Origin: an uncultured Eubacteriales bacterium
Lineage (GTDB): Bacteria > Bacillota > Clostridia > Lachnospirales > Lachnospiraceae
Length of the DNA stretch: 30,594 nucleotides
Reading direction: 5' to 3'
Assembly: GCA_902772745.1 (NCBI GenBank)
Contig: CACYBV010000037.1
Span: 1-30,594, forward strand
Positions 22,541-30,594 of this stretch are shown one piece after another. The number at the start of each line of letters is the position of its first letter. Positions within the stretch are counted from its first letter, which is position 1. The translations under genes and the position numbers were made by a program. The notes beneath the pieces were generated by a model. That model searched no databases, was not told the DNA's origin, and saw only the letters and a program-made list of their open reading frames with translations.

Positions 22541-24553
22541 ATGAAAAAACAGCGGATTCGCGCAGCGGTATTACTTGCGGTTTTTCTTCTCGGCGCATTT
22601 CTCTGTCTCATGATCGCGGGCCGGATCCAGCATGGATTCGGAACGGTGGAAATCACGGAAGGATATATCGAAGCGGATGATCGGGACGGAAAGGAAATCG
22701 GACAGATCCGCTACAAGCTGTATAAGCCCGCAGGCGTATCGGAAACCAATAAAGCTCCGGGTATCCTGCTTCTGCACGGCTACCAGAACGACCATGAAAC
22801 CTGCGCAGCCTATTCGATCGAGCTTGCGCGCCGCGGCTACGTGGTGCTCGCTATCGATGAGTACGGCCACGGTCTCACGACGGCGGGGCTTCGGTACCGC
22901 GGCTATGTCAATCACAAGGTGACCGTGAACTACGGCGAGGACAGCGAAGAAGCCGGTACATTCAAGACAACCGGCGGTCCGGTGCGCTACCGGATCATGA
23001 TGAATTTCTCGAACCTGAGTTTCTTTGATCCGCATTATTCTGCGGATCAGGACGGCAATTACCTGCTGGATTCTTCCTGCGGCGGCTGCATCGCATACCG
23101 GATCCTCGCGGATTATCCTTTTGTCGACAATACTAAACTCGGCCTCTCCGGCCATTCGATGGGCACCTGGTCCAGCTGGTCGGTCGCCGCAGCCTATTCC
23201 GGAACAGAGATCGAACCCAAAGCCACTGTGCTGCAGTGCGGCGAGCTGTTCACCGACGATGCCTACGATGTACAGAAGTATCATTTCAGCAATGTGCTTC
23301 TGCTGCAGGCAAAATGGGACGAATTCAGCTACTTCCGCGACTATGAAAAGAATGTCACGGATGAACTTCTGAAGTCGGACCTTCGGACAAACTTTCTGGG
23401 AACCGATGCCGGGAACGCGAAATGGGACACGACTTTCGGCGACTTTTCGGACGGATCTGCAAGAAGGATGGAGCTTCTCTATACGAACCACCGCCTGACG
23501 ACCCACAACAAAAAGGGTCTCGCGGCTGCGATCGACTGGTTTGATGCGGCAACCGGGCACACTTCCGCGATTGCGCCTGAAAAGCAGATCGCGATGGCAA
23601 AGGAATGGCTCGTATTCGCGGCGATGCTTTTTGTGATCGCGGCGATGATTCCGTGGATGAACCTGCTCCTTACGGTTCCGTTCTTCAAAAAAGTCATTCA
23701 GCCGCTTCCGAGTCCGTACAAGGCGAAGACAAAAGGCCCGTGGTGGAAGGGCGCCGTGATCACGATGCTGATCGCCGCGTCGACCTACCCCTTTATGACG
23801 CAGCTCGGGCACGGACTCCTGCCGCTTCCGGAAAATGTATTCCGTATGACGGTCGGAAACGGCTTTATCGCCTGGTACCTCCTGCTGATCCTGATCATGG
23901 TCGTTATGACTGCGGTGTCAAGGGTGCGCGGGAAGAAAAAGGGAACGCTTCAGACCTGGCACGACATGGGACTTGCGGCAGCGGAAAAGCCCGATAAAAT
24001 CAGCCTCGGCCTCTGCCTCCGTTCTGCGGTGCTGGTGCTTGCGACCGTGCTTCTGATGTACCTCTGCGTCGTTTTTTCGGAAGCGTTTTTCAAGCTGGAC
24101 CTTCGGTTTATCTGGCCCTTCTTCAAGAGATTCAACGGTGAACGGCTTCTGCAGTTTATGGTCTATATCCCGGTATTTGCGCTGTTCTTCATCCTGAACA
24201 ATTCCAAGATCATGGCATCTGCGAGAACGCACTGGACCTATGAACCGGGCTTCAAGGGATTTTTCCAGAACTGGTGGCGGAACGCGGTCATGATGGCCGG
24301 CGGGATTTTCATTATCATCCTCCTGGAGTATATTCCGTTCTTTCTCGGAATCGGCCCGGGCGCTGACCTTATGTTCGGATCCACCTTCGGCGGACCGTTT
24401 ATGTCGCTTCTCATTGTTTTCTTCCCGCAGGTTCTCGTGTTCAGCGTTCTCGGGACGATTATCTACCGGAAGACCGGAAATGTTTATACCGGCGCAATCC
24501 TGATCGCGGTGCTCGCCTCCTGGGTGGTCACCGGCGGTTCATCGATGCTGTAA
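22541..24553 (+). CDS. Alpha/beta hydrolase fused to a multi-pass membrane domain
   Basis: The product is 670 residues. One N-terminal helix (AAVLLAVFLLGAFLCLMIAG) anchors it. Residues about 70-330 form an alpha/beta hydrolase domain: LLLHGYQNDHET at the oxyanion strand and the nucleophile elbow GHSMG with S206. The catalytic acid and His are not certain; TNHRLTTHN near residue 315 is a His candidate. From about residue 350 (WLVFAAMLFVIAAMIPWMNL) seven to eight helices follow to the C-terminus. The hydrolase part should lie outside the cell if the first helix is a signal anchor. Substrate unknown; a lipid or acyl ester is plausible. AGGAGG at 22528-22533 selects ATG 22541. Confidence 0.78.
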   Translation: MKKQRIRAAVLLAVFLLGAFLCLMIAGRIQHGFGTVEITEGYIEADDRDGKEIGQIRYKLYKPAGVSETNKAPGILLLHGYQNDHETCAAYSIELARRGYVVLAIDEYGHGLTTAGLRYRGYVNHKVTVNYGEDSEEAGTFKTTGGPVRYRIMMNFSNLSFFDPHYSADQDGNYLLDSSCGGCIAYRILADYPFVDNTKLGLSGHSMGTWSSWSVAAAYSGTEIEPKATVLQCGELFTDDAYDVQKYHFSNVLLLQAKWDEFSYFRDYEKNVTDELLKSDLRTNFLGTDAGNAKWDTTFGDFSDGSARRMELLYTNHRLTTHNKKGLAAAIDWFDAATGHTSAIAPEKQIAMAKEWLVFAAMLFVIAAMIPWMNLLLTVPFFKKVIQPLPSPYKAKTKGPWWKGAVITMLIAASTYPFMTQLGHGLLPLPENVFRMTVGNGFIAWYLLLILIMVVMTAVSRVRGKKKGTLQTWHDMGLAAAEKPDKISLGLCLRSAVLVLATVLLMYLCVVFSEAFFKLDLRFIWPFFKRFNGERLLQFMVYIPVFALFFILNNSKIMASARTHWTYEPGFKGFFQNWWRNAVMMAGGIFIIILLEYIPFFLGIGPGADLMFGSTFGGPFMSLLIVFFPQVLVFSVLGTIIYRKTGNVYTGAILIAVLASWVVTGGSSML

Positions 24554-24618
24554 GGACAGATCAGCGGCAGAATGCACACGGGTTCGTCCGGAACTGGCAT
24601 CTGCAGCAAGATAAAATT

Positions 24619-25749
24619 ATGAAACAGACAGTTAAAATTTCCGGAAAAGAGCGGGGAAAAATCATTGTCCGGACCAGCGTGATCGGGATCCTTTCGAACC
24701 TGCTGCTTTCCGGATTCAAGGCGGCAGTGGGAATGCTTACGGGATCGATCGCGATCGCCCTCGACGCCGTCAACAACTTAAGCGATGCGCTGTCCTCGGT
24801 GATCACGATTATCGGGACCCGGCTTGCGGCGAAGAATCCGGACCGCGAGCATCCGCTCGGGCACGGACGATATGAGTATATTGCGGCAGAAATCATCTCC
24901 GCGGTCATTCTGTACGCCGGCATCACCTCCCTTGTGGAGTCCGTGAAGAAAATCATCACGCCGTCGGCGCCGGATTATTCGGCAGTTTCTCTTGTGATTG
25001 TCGGCGCGGCGGTTGCGGTCAAGATCGTTCTCGGGAGCTTTGTGAAAAAACAGGGCGTCCGCGTAAATTCGGACGCGCTCAGGGACTCCGGAAAAGACGC
25101 GCTGTTTGACGCGGTAATTTCCGCGACGACACTTCTTGCGGCGGGAATCTTCCTCGTTTTCGGTCTTTCCCTCGAGGCATGGCTCGGCGCGCTGATTTCG
25201 CTTTACATCATCTGGTCCGGTGTCGATATGTTCCGGGAGACGATGTCGAGAATTCTCGGCGAGCGTGTGGATACGGAGCTCTCCCGGGCGATCAAGGGAA
25301 CGATTACCGGTATTCCCGGGGTCAGCGGCGCCTATGACCTGATCCTGCACAGCTACGGGCCGGACAAATGGCAGGGCTCGGTGCATATCGAGGTCCCGGA
25401 TACCTGGACCGCGGAAGACATCGACCGGGTTTCGCGTCAGATTCAGGAACTCGTCTATGTGGAGCATCAGGTGATCCTGACCGGGATCGGCATCTACGCA
25501 AGAAACACTGTGGGCGGAGAAGCGGAAACAGCCCGGACCCGCATCACAGAGGCGGTCATGGCCGAAGACCAGGTCCTGCAGATTCATGGCTTTAACTTCA
25601 GCGAAGCGGAGAAGACGATCCGTTTCGATATCGTGCTGGATTTCTCCGCAGACCGGCAGGCGGTATCAGATCAGATTTTGAAAAAGGTGCAGGCGATGTA
25701 CCCGGATTACCGGATCCGGATTGTGGTCGATTCGGACATCAGCGACTGA
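24619..25749 (+). CDS. Cation diffusion facilitator (CDF) metal efflux protein
   Basis: The product is 376 residues. CDF proteins are proton antiporters that export Zn2+, Fe2+, Mn2+ or similar ions. Six helices span about 20-215. The metal-site signature DAVNNLSDALSS lies in helix 2 and EHPLGHGRYEYIA follows, as is usual. The cytoplasmic C-terminal dimerisation domain includes VSGAYDLILHSYGP and HIEVPDTWTAEDIDR, with a further betaalpha extension to the end. The metal specificity cannot be decided. No good Shine-Dalgarno sequence precedes ATG 24619 (GCAGCAAGATAAAATT). The stop overlaps nothing; the Nudix gene begins 10 bases later. Confidence 0.92.
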   Translation: MKQTVKISGKERGKIIVRTSVIGILSNLLLSGFKAAVGMLTGSIAIALDAVNNLSDALSSVITIIGTRLAAKNPDREHPLGHGRYEYIAAEIISAVILYAGITSLVESVKKIITPSAPDYSAVSLVIVGAAVAVKIVLGSFVKKQGVRVNSDALRDSGKDALFDAVISATTLLAAGIFLVFGLSLEAWLGALISLYIIWSGVDMFRETMSRILGERVDTELSRAIKGTITGIPGVSGAYDLILHSYGPDKWQGSVHIEVPDTWTAEDIDRVSRQIQELVYVEHQVILTGIGIYARNTVGGEAETARTRITEAVMAEDQVLQIHGFNFSEAEKTIRFDIVLDFSADRQAVSDQILKKVQAMYPDYRIRIVVDSDISD

Positions 25750-25759
25750 CAGGGGATTT

Positions 25760-26233
25760 ATGCTGACGACACTTTGTTATATCGAGCAGGACGGGAAATA
25801 CCTGATGCTGCTTAGAAACCGTAAAAAGAAGGACATCAATAAAGGCAAATGGATCGGCGTCGGCGGACGCTTCAAAGAAGGAGAGACGCCCGAAGAGTGC
25901 CTCATACGGGAGGTCCGGGAAGAGACCGGGCTCACGCTCCTTTCGTGGCAGTTCCGGGGAGTCGTTACCTTTCGCCAGGATCTAGGAGAAACCGAGTATA
26001 TGCACCTGTTTACGGCAGACCGGTTCAGCGGGGAGCTTACGGACTGTGATGAGGGCGAACTTTCGTGGATAGCGAAGGAGGACATCTTTTCTCTGAACCT
26101 CTGGGAAGGGGACAGGGTGTTTTTAGAACCTCTGCTGTGCGGCGTTCCGTTTTTTACGGCCTCACTGAAGTACGAAGGGGAGCGGCTTTCGGAAAGCGAA
26201 ATACGGATTTATATTGACAGGCAGGACGGCTGA
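25760..26233 (+). CDS. Nudix hydrolase (8-oxo-dGTPase/YtkD-like)
   Basis: The product is 157 residues. The Nudix box reads GGRFKEGETPEECLIREV then REETGL, with all metal-binding glutamates. MLTTLCYIEQDGKYLMLLRN and KKDINKGKWIGVGG before it match the 8-oxo-dGTP diphosphatase group of Firmicutes. The frame is open from 25721, inside the CDF gene, but AGGGG at 25751-25755 and ATG 25760 give the usual MLTTLCYI start. It is the second Nudix gene in the window, and only about 20% of its residues match the first outside the box by eye, so it is not a duplicate. Confidence 0.9.
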   Translation: MLTTLCYIEQDGKYLMLLRNRKKKDINKGKWIGVGGRFKEGETPEECLIREVREETGLTLLSWQFRGVVTFRQDLGETEYMHLFTADRFSGELTDCDEGELSWIAKEDIFSLNLWEGDRVFLEPLLCGVPFFTASLKYEGERLSESEIRIYIDRQDG

Positions 26234-26258
26234 AAGAAAGCCGTGTAAGGAGTGTTTT

Positions 26259-27026
26259 ATGGAAACGGTAAAGCTGATTGTGATCATTCTTGTAAGCCTT
26301 TTCGTGTTTACGGGCGGGATCCTGTTCCTTCTATGGTTTTTCCGGGACCGCTTTGTCCCGAAGGTGCCGGAGAGCGGACGGAATCCCGAAGAGGACCCGG
26401 AAGAAGCGGCGTATGCACCGTATGTTTCGGAACCCGTCCGGTCTTCAGAGGCACTAAACAGCCGTCCGGCCTATGCTTCGGCGCCTGCGGGGCCTGCGTA
26501 TACGCCGTATCAGCCGGATACCGGAGACTACGGTTACGGGGATGATGAGGACTATGACGATTATCCGGAAGAAAACATGGATTCTGAGCAGGATTATGAT
26601 GCATCTTCGTCAGCGGCGGATTCCGGGCCTTCTGCGGCGCATCTTTCGGACCTGCTCGACTGCATTTATCTTCCCGGAAGGCGGCTTTCCGAGTGCGGAA
26701 TTCCCGGCGATTATATTTCCGGGGATGGGACGGAAGTGCCTGTCGACGGCGATCTTTTCGGCGAATACGCATACGGCGGACTGACGCTTTCAGGGGACGG
26801 CTCCGATGACCCGACGATTGACAGTTTCTACATCATCGGATCGGGCCTGAGTTTTTCCGAGTACGGCGAGCGTTTCAGGGAACGCTTCGGCGAATCCGTA
26901 TCGGAAGGAGAGCAGGAGGGAGAAGACGGTTCGAAGACAGAATATGCCGGATTTTCGACGGATTTCGGGACGCTGTGGCTCAGTAAAGGCTCCGGAAACG
27001 ACTATGTGAATATTAATTTCACATAA
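26259..27026 (+). CDS. Bitopic membrane protein with acidic linker, family unknown
   Basis: The product is 255 residues. One helix (VKLIVIILVSLFVFTGGILF, residues 4-25) is followed by a basic patch, suggesting the bulk is cytoplasmic (WFFRDRF). A disordered Pro/Tyr/Asp-rich linker runs to about 130, with YQPDTGDYGYGDDEDYDDY. The C-terminal 120 residues look folded, starting HLSDLLDCIYLPGRRLSE and with a beta-rich GFSTDFGTLWLSKGSGNDY end. No known family comes to mind. AAGGAG precedes ATG 26259. Bases 27027-27150 after it show no terminator I can support. Confidence 0.7.
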   Translation: METVKLIVIILVSLFVFTGGILFLLWFFRDRFVPKVPESGRNPEEDPEEAAYAPYVSEPVRSSEALNSRPAYASAPAGPAYTPYQPDTGDYGYGDDEDYDDYPEENMDSEQDYDASSSAADSGPSAAHLSDLLDCIYLPGRRLSECGIPGDYISGDGTEVPVDGDLFGEYAYGGLTLSGDGSDDPTIDSFYIIGSGLSFSEYGERFRERFGESVSEGEQEGEDGSKTEYAGFSTDFGTLWLSKGSGNDYVNINFT

Positions 27027-27150
27027 GGAGACGGCTTTTTTCAGACGCTGATTCGCCCTGTGCCGTTTCAGCTGACGATTTCCGGCGCAGGAATCCCGTC
27101 CGGGTACAGAGTATACGGCGGGATCCTTAAGAGAAGCTGACAGGAGTTTT

Positions 27151-28410
27151 ATGACAGAAAAGGTAATACTTGCAGGGATCAGAACAGAAGGCGAAAATGT
27201 CGAAGAATCGCTCCGGGAACTCTCGGAGCTTCTTCGTACGGCAGACGCGGAGGTTTTGGGAACCGTGATCCAGAACAGGGAAGCGATGCACCCCGGGACC
27301 TATCTCGGAAAAGGAAAAATCGAGGAACTCCGGGAGATGATATCGGATCTCGGAGCGACCGGGATTGTCTGCGACGACGAGCTTTCGCCGGCGCAGATGA
27401 AAAACCTGGAGGAACTTCTGGACACGAAGGTCATGGACCGGACAGTTGTGATCCTGGATATTTTTGCAACACACGCACATACCAATGAAGGCAAGCTGCA
27501 GGTCGAACTTGCGCAGTGCAGGTATTCGCTGACCCGGCTTTCGGGGTACGGGAAATCCATGTCCCGGCTCGGCGGCGGCATCGGGACCCGCGGTCCCGGC
27601 GAGACGAAACTCGAAACCGACCGCAGACGCATCCGCCGGCGGATTACGGTATTGAAGCAGGCGCTTTTGGACCTCGAGGCGCAGCGCAGCGTCCGAAGGT
27701 CCAGAAGGGAGAAGAACGCGGTCCCGGTTGCGGCGATCGTCGGCTACACAAACGCCGGAAAATCCACGCTTTTAAACGCGCTGACCGGCTCCTCGGTGCT
27801 TTCCGAGGATAAACTTTTTGCGACCCTGGATCCGACCACCCGGAGCCTCACGCTGCCCGAAGGGGAGAATGTGCTGCTGACGGATACGGTCGGATTTATT
27901 CATAAACTGCCGCATCACCTGATCGACGCCTTCCGTTCGACGCTGGAGGAGGCGAAATACGCCGACATCATCCTGCATGTGACGGACGGATCGGATCCTG
28001 CATGCTATGAACATATGGCGGTCGTTTACGAGACGCTTCGGGGACTTGAGGTCCGGGGAAAACCCGTGATCACGCTTTTCAACAAGTGTGATCTCGTCCC
28101 TCCGGAACAGGTTTTCCGGGATCCGAACGCCGACCGGAGCCTCCGGATTTCAGCGAAAACCGGTGAAGGGCTCGATCGGCTTCAGCGGGAGATTCAGGGG
28201 ATTCTCCGCGAGAACCGGGTGGAAATCTCGACGACGGTTTCCTATCGTGACGCCGGGATCATTCACGAAATCCGCGAAAAGGGACAGCTTCTCTCGGAGG
28301 AATACGGAGAGGAAGGAATCCGGATCCGGGCGCTTCTCCCGAAGGCATTTTACCGGCAGATTCAGGCGCGGAAGGAGAGAAATCATAACGAGGAAGACGG
28401 AGGAGATTGA
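27151..28410 (+). CDS. hflX: Ribosome-associated GTPase HflX
   Basis: The product is 419 residues. HflX binds the 50S subunit and splits stalled or stress-inactivated ribosomes. The N-terminal domain has the signature HPGTYLGKGKIEEL, and the linker carries SRLGGGIGTRGPGETKLE. The G domain shows G1 GYTNAGKS (starting residue 198), G3 DTVGF, G4 NKCDL and G5 SAKTGEG. A short C-terminal domain follows. AGGAG at 27141-27145 precedes the ATG. The phosphohexomutase gene begins one base after the stop; its Shine-Dalgarno sequence GGAGGAG lies inside the last hflX codons, so the two are coupled. Confidence 0.96.
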   Translation: MTEKVILAGIRTEGENVEESLRELSELLRTADAEVLGTVIQNREAMHPGTYLGKGKIEELREMISDLGATGIVCDDELSPAQMKNLEELLDTKVMDRTVVILDIFATHAHTNEGKLQVELAQCRYSLTRLSGYGKSMSRLGGGIGTRGPGETKLETDRRRIRRRITVLKQALLDLEAQRSVRRSRREKNAVPVAAIVGYTNAGKSTLLNALTGSSVLSEDKLFATLDPTTRSLTLPEGENVLLTDTVGFIHKLPHHLIDAFRSTLEEAKYADIILHVTDGSDPACYEHMAVVYETLRGLEVRGKPVITLFNKCDLVPPEQVFRDPNADRSLRISAKTGEGLDRLQREIQGILRENRVEISTTVSYRDAGIIHEIREKGQLLSEEYGEEGIRIRALLPKAFYRQIQARKERNHNEEDGGD

Positions 28411-28411
28411 A

Positions 28412-29920
28412 ATGGATTATACGAAACTTCAGAACGGCTCCGACGTACGGGGCGTCGCGATGGCCGGAGTCCCCGGAAAGGAAGTAAATCTGACGGAGGA
28501 CGCGGTCAAAAACATCATGCGGGGCTTTATCCGCTGGCTCTATGAAAAGACCGGAAAGATTCCCGGAAAGGACCGGCTCTCGGTCGCAGTCGGCAGGGAC
28601 TCGCGTCTTTCCGGGCCGGAGATCGTATTCTGGACCGTTTCCGCGGCGACGCAGGACGGGGTGACTGCGGTTGATGTGGGACTTGCGAGTACGCCGGCGA
28701 TGTTTATGTCGACGATCCTTCCCGGCTTCGAATTTGACGGCGCTGTGATGATCACTGCAAGCCACCTTCCCTGGGAGCGGAACGGCATGAAGTTTTTCAC
28801 GCGTCTCGGAGGTCTTGAAAGCTCGGATATCAGGGAAATCCTGCGCACGGCCGGCTGCCCGATGGAACCGCTTCCGAGGATTCCCGGCAGGGGAAACGAC
28901 GGCAGCCTGATGGATGCGTATTCCGCACACCTTCGTAAGCTCATTCAGGACGCGACCGGAAAGGAAGAGCCGCTTTCGGGGCTCCATATCGTGGTCGACG
29001 CCGGTTCCGGCGCGGGCGGATTTTACGCAGAGAAGGTGCTCAGGCCTCTCGGAGCAGACACCTCGGGCTCGGTGCTTCTTGATCCGGACGGACATTTCCC
29101 GGGGCATATCCCGAATCCGGAACTTCCGGAAGCGATGGAGAGCATCCGAAAGGCCGTCCTTGACAGCCGCGCGGATTTCGGCATCATTTTTGATACGGAT
29201 GTGGACCGTGCGGGCGCGGTGCTTTCGGACGGAAGGGAGCTGAACCGGAACGCGCTGATCGCGGTACTTTCTGCGATTCTTCTCCGGGAACATCCGGGCA
29301 CGTCGATCGTTACGGATTCGATCACTTCGACCGGGCTTACGGAATTCATCGAGAAGCACGGCGGCGTGCATCACCGTTTCAAACGCGGCTACCGCAACGT
29401 CATCAACGAATCGATCCGTCTGAACAGTGAAGGCATCGATTCGCAGCTTGCGATCGAAACCTCGGGGCATGCAGCGATGAAGGAGAATTATTTCCTCGAC
29501 GACGGCGCATATGTCGTGACACGGCTTCTTATCGAGCTTGCGAAGGGTGTGAAGCTGCAGGATCTTGTCGCGGACCTTCGGGAACCCGCGGAAGCCAGGG
29601 AATTCCGTTTCGACATCCTTGAGCCGGATTTCAGGAGCGCAGGAGAGGAGATCCTTGGGGATCTTCAGGCTTATGCATCCGCGCATGAAGGCTGGGAAGT
29701 GCTGAAGAATAATTACGAAGGCATCCGCGTCAATGCGGATTCGGCGCACGGAAACGGATGGTTCCTGCTCCGGATGTCGCTGCACGACCCGATCCTTCCC
29801 CTGAATATCGAATCGGACGATGCGGGCGGCGTAAAGCTGATTGCGGCGGATCTTGGCGAATTCCTCGCGCATTACGCGGGCCGGATCCGTACGGATGTAC
29901 TGAAAAACTTTCTCTCATAA
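28412..29920 (+). CDS. Phosphomannomutase/phosphoglucomutase
   Basis: The product is 502 residues of the alpha-D-phosphohexomutase family, which interconverts sugar 1- and 6-phosphates through a phosphoserine. The catalytic serine is S117 in TASHLPWERNG, where most relatives have TASHNP. The Mg2+ loop is D261, D263 and D265 in DTDVDRAG, with Val where DGD is common. The sugar-binding loop is E349-T-S-G-H, and the C-terminal phosphate-binding domain has ENNYEG-like and GNGWFLLRMS segments. The start residues SDVRGVAMAG match the PMM/PGM group. A longer frame runs from 28088, but that part overlaps hflX in another frame; GGAGG and ATG 28412 are preferred. Mannose versus glucose specificity cannot be read. 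Confidence 0.9.
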   Translation: MDYTKLQNGSDVRGVAMAGVPGKEVNLTEDAVKNIMRGFIRWLYEKTGKIPGKDRLSVAVGRDSRLSGPEIVFWTVSAATQDGVTAVDVGLASTPAMFMSTILPGFEFDGAVMITASHLPWERNGMKFFTRLGGLESSDIREILRTAGCPMEPLPRIPGRGNDGSLMDAYSAHLRKLIQDATGKEEPLSGLHIVVDAGSGAGGFYAEKVLRPLGADTSGSVLLDPDGHFPGHIPNPELPEAMESIRKAVLDSRADFGIIFDTDVDRAGAVLSDGRELNRNALIAVLSAILLREHPGTSIVTDSITSTGLTEFIEKHGGVHHRFKRGYRNVINESIRLNSEGIDSQLAIETSGHAAMKENYFLDDGAYVVTRLLIELAKGVKLQDLVADLREPAEAREFRFDILEPDFRSAGEEILGDLQAYASAHEGWEVLKNNYEGIRVNADSAHGNGWFLLRMSLHDPILPLNIESDDAGGVKLIAADLGEFLAHYAGRIRTDVLKNFLS

Positions 29921-29932
29921 GGGGATGCATCA

Positions 29933-30594
29933 ATGAAAAACAGACGTTTCTTCCTGCTTTGCTCTTTCCTTTCGAACGTTCTGGTCTTTGTGATGGCTTT
30001 CTATGCGGTCGGAAGTTCGATCCGCTACCACGGCGGCGGTGAATTCAACGGAACCGGTTTCCGAACCTTCCGTTACTTTACGACGGAATCGAACATACTC
30101 GCGGGAATCGTATCGCTCCTTGCGGCCGGATTCACGCTTCCGGTGCTTCTTGGGAAAAGGGAACGTGTTCCGAAATTCGCGCTTGTTCTGAAATATGTCG
30201 GCTCCTGTGCGGTTGCGCTGACTTTCTTTGTGGTGCTCGCATTCCTGGGACTGATCTACGGCTACGGGATGATGTACCGCGGTGCGAGTTTCTACATGCA
30301 CGGAATCGTACCGATCCTCGCGATGGTTTCATGGATCGTGTTTGACCGGGGAGCGCATCTTAAGATACAGGCCTTTCTTTTCGGCCTGATTCCCGTCGTT
30401 CTGTACGGCGTGATGTATTTTGTCCAGGTCGTGCTGAGAGGACCTGTCCGGGGCGGATGGGAAGATTTCTATGCTTTCACCCGCGGCGGGAAATGGTGGC
30501 TGAGCCTGATGATCGTCTTTGCCGGTGCGGCAGTGCTGTGTCTTCTGCTGCTTTTTCTGCATAACCGCTGCGACCGGTCGGGCGCTGCCGTCCA
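29933..30594 (+). CDS. Multi-pass membrane protein, Pr6Pr-like (3' truncated by window)
   Basis: The open frame from ATG 29933 runs 220 codons to the window edge. It encodes at least six hydrophobic helices, beginning MKNRRFFLLCSFLSNVLVF. The segment FRYFTTESNILAGIVSL resembles the YFTxxSN motif of the Pr6Pr/FAR-17a-AIG1-like group of membrane proteins, whose bacterial role is unknown. AAGGGG at 29919-29924 provides the ribosome binding site, 12 bases after the phosphohexomutase stop, so the gene is probably in the hflX operon. The C-terminus is not visible. Confidence 0.7.
   Translation, partial: MKNRRFFLLCSFLSNVLVFVMAFYAVGSSIRYHGGGEFNGTGFRTFRYFTTESNILAGIVSLLAAGFTLPVLLGKRERVPKFALVLKYVGSCAVALTFFVVLAFLGLIYGYGMMYRGASFYMHGIVPILAMVSWIVFDRGAHLKIQAFLFGLIPVVLYGVMYFVQVVLRGPVRGGWEDFYAFTRGGKWWLSLMIVFAGAAVLCLLLLFLHNRCDRSGAAV

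Noticed and set aside
26214..26219. TTGACA as a -35 box before the bitopic protein gene
   Set aside because: No acceptable -10 box lies 16-18 bases downstream, and the hexamer is inside the Nudix coding region.
26214..26258. Upstream start for the bitopic membrane protein
   Set aside because: The ATG at 26214 is inside the end of the Nudix gene and has no ribosome binding site; AAGGAG directly precedes ATG 26259.
28088..28411. N-terminal extension of the phosphohexomutase
   Set aside because: The added residues are Arg/Ser/Phe-rich and translate hflX codons out of frame. GGAGGAG before ATG 28412 and the family start support the shorter form.
28259..29872. 537-codon open frame on the minus strand
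   Set aside because: It lies wholly opposite hflX and the phosphohexomutase gene, which have clear motifs and ribosome binding sites. Its product is rich in Arg/His with no recognisable domain, typical of an antisense shadow in GC-rich coding DNA.
1..30594. CRISPR array, insertion sequence, prophage or integrase
   Set aside because: No regularly spaced repeats, transposase or recombinase frames, or attachment-site duplications are visible. The only tandem repeats are in-frame coding repeats at 9496-10236.

Overview
The window is about 30.6 kb of moderately high-GC chromosomal DNA from what looks like a Firmicutes/Clostridia bacterium, probably Lachnospiraceae or a close relative. The basis is strong purine-rich Shine-Dalgarno sites (AGGAG/GGAGG) before most genes, sigma-A promoters with 17-bp spacers, low-redundancy housekeeping genes (greA, lysS, dusB, hflX, tex, mrp), a DegV protein, and two small conserved-looking proteins directly before dusB. 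The taxonomic placement is inference. I see no phage, plasmid, insertion sequence, CRISPR array or rRNA.

Layout. 1-5605 (+): the end of an unidentified gene, then degV, a xylulokinase gene, a polytopic membrane protein resembling polysaccharide polymerases/O-antigen ligases, two small proteins and dusB, the last four closely packed. 5606-6118: no protein gene; a tRNA-Gly(CCC) with a near-consensus promoter, then two large hairpins ahead of greA. 6119-8545 (+): greA and a lysS carrying an extra C-terminal tRNA-binding domain, ending at a terminator. 8706-12034 (+): a MutT-type Nudix gene with its own promoter, a zinc-ribbon/proline-rich membrane protein, and a radical SAM protein of the AmrS type. 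12061-14390 (-): tex, convergent with the radical SAM gene at a shared terminator and divergent from the next gene through back-to-back promoters. 14395-15866 (+): a membrane-anchored SGNH hydrolase with a very acidic stalk. 15867-18829 (-): a Na/Pi cotransporter gene followed by an AraC-type regulator gene and an unusual hairpin cluster. 18866-25749 (+): an 812-residue adenosine-deaminase-like protein with a C-terminal SLOG/Rossmann-like domain, an Mrp-type ATPase, an alpha/beta hydrolase fused to a membrane domain, and a cation efflux protein. 25760-30594 (+): a second Nudix protein, a bitopic membrane protein, hflX, a phosphohexomutase gene, and a membrane protein cut by the window end.

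How the genes fit together. Most of the window is core physiology: translation and RNA maintenance (dusB, greA, lysS, tRNA-Gly, tex, hflX), nucleotide-pool sanitation (two Nudix proteins), sugar phosphate metabolism (xylulokinase, phosphohexomutase), Fe-S or metal handling (Mrp, CDF protein) and envelope functions. The most unusual gene is the adenosine deaminase-SLOG fusion at 19001-21439. It keeps the zinc and catalytic residues of the deaminase family but has Gly where the second Asp of the family's TDD motif normally lies. Its promoter faces that of the Na/Pi transporter-AraC operon. It is the best candidate here for an undescribed purine-processing or nucleotide-sensing system; its function is not known from the sequence.
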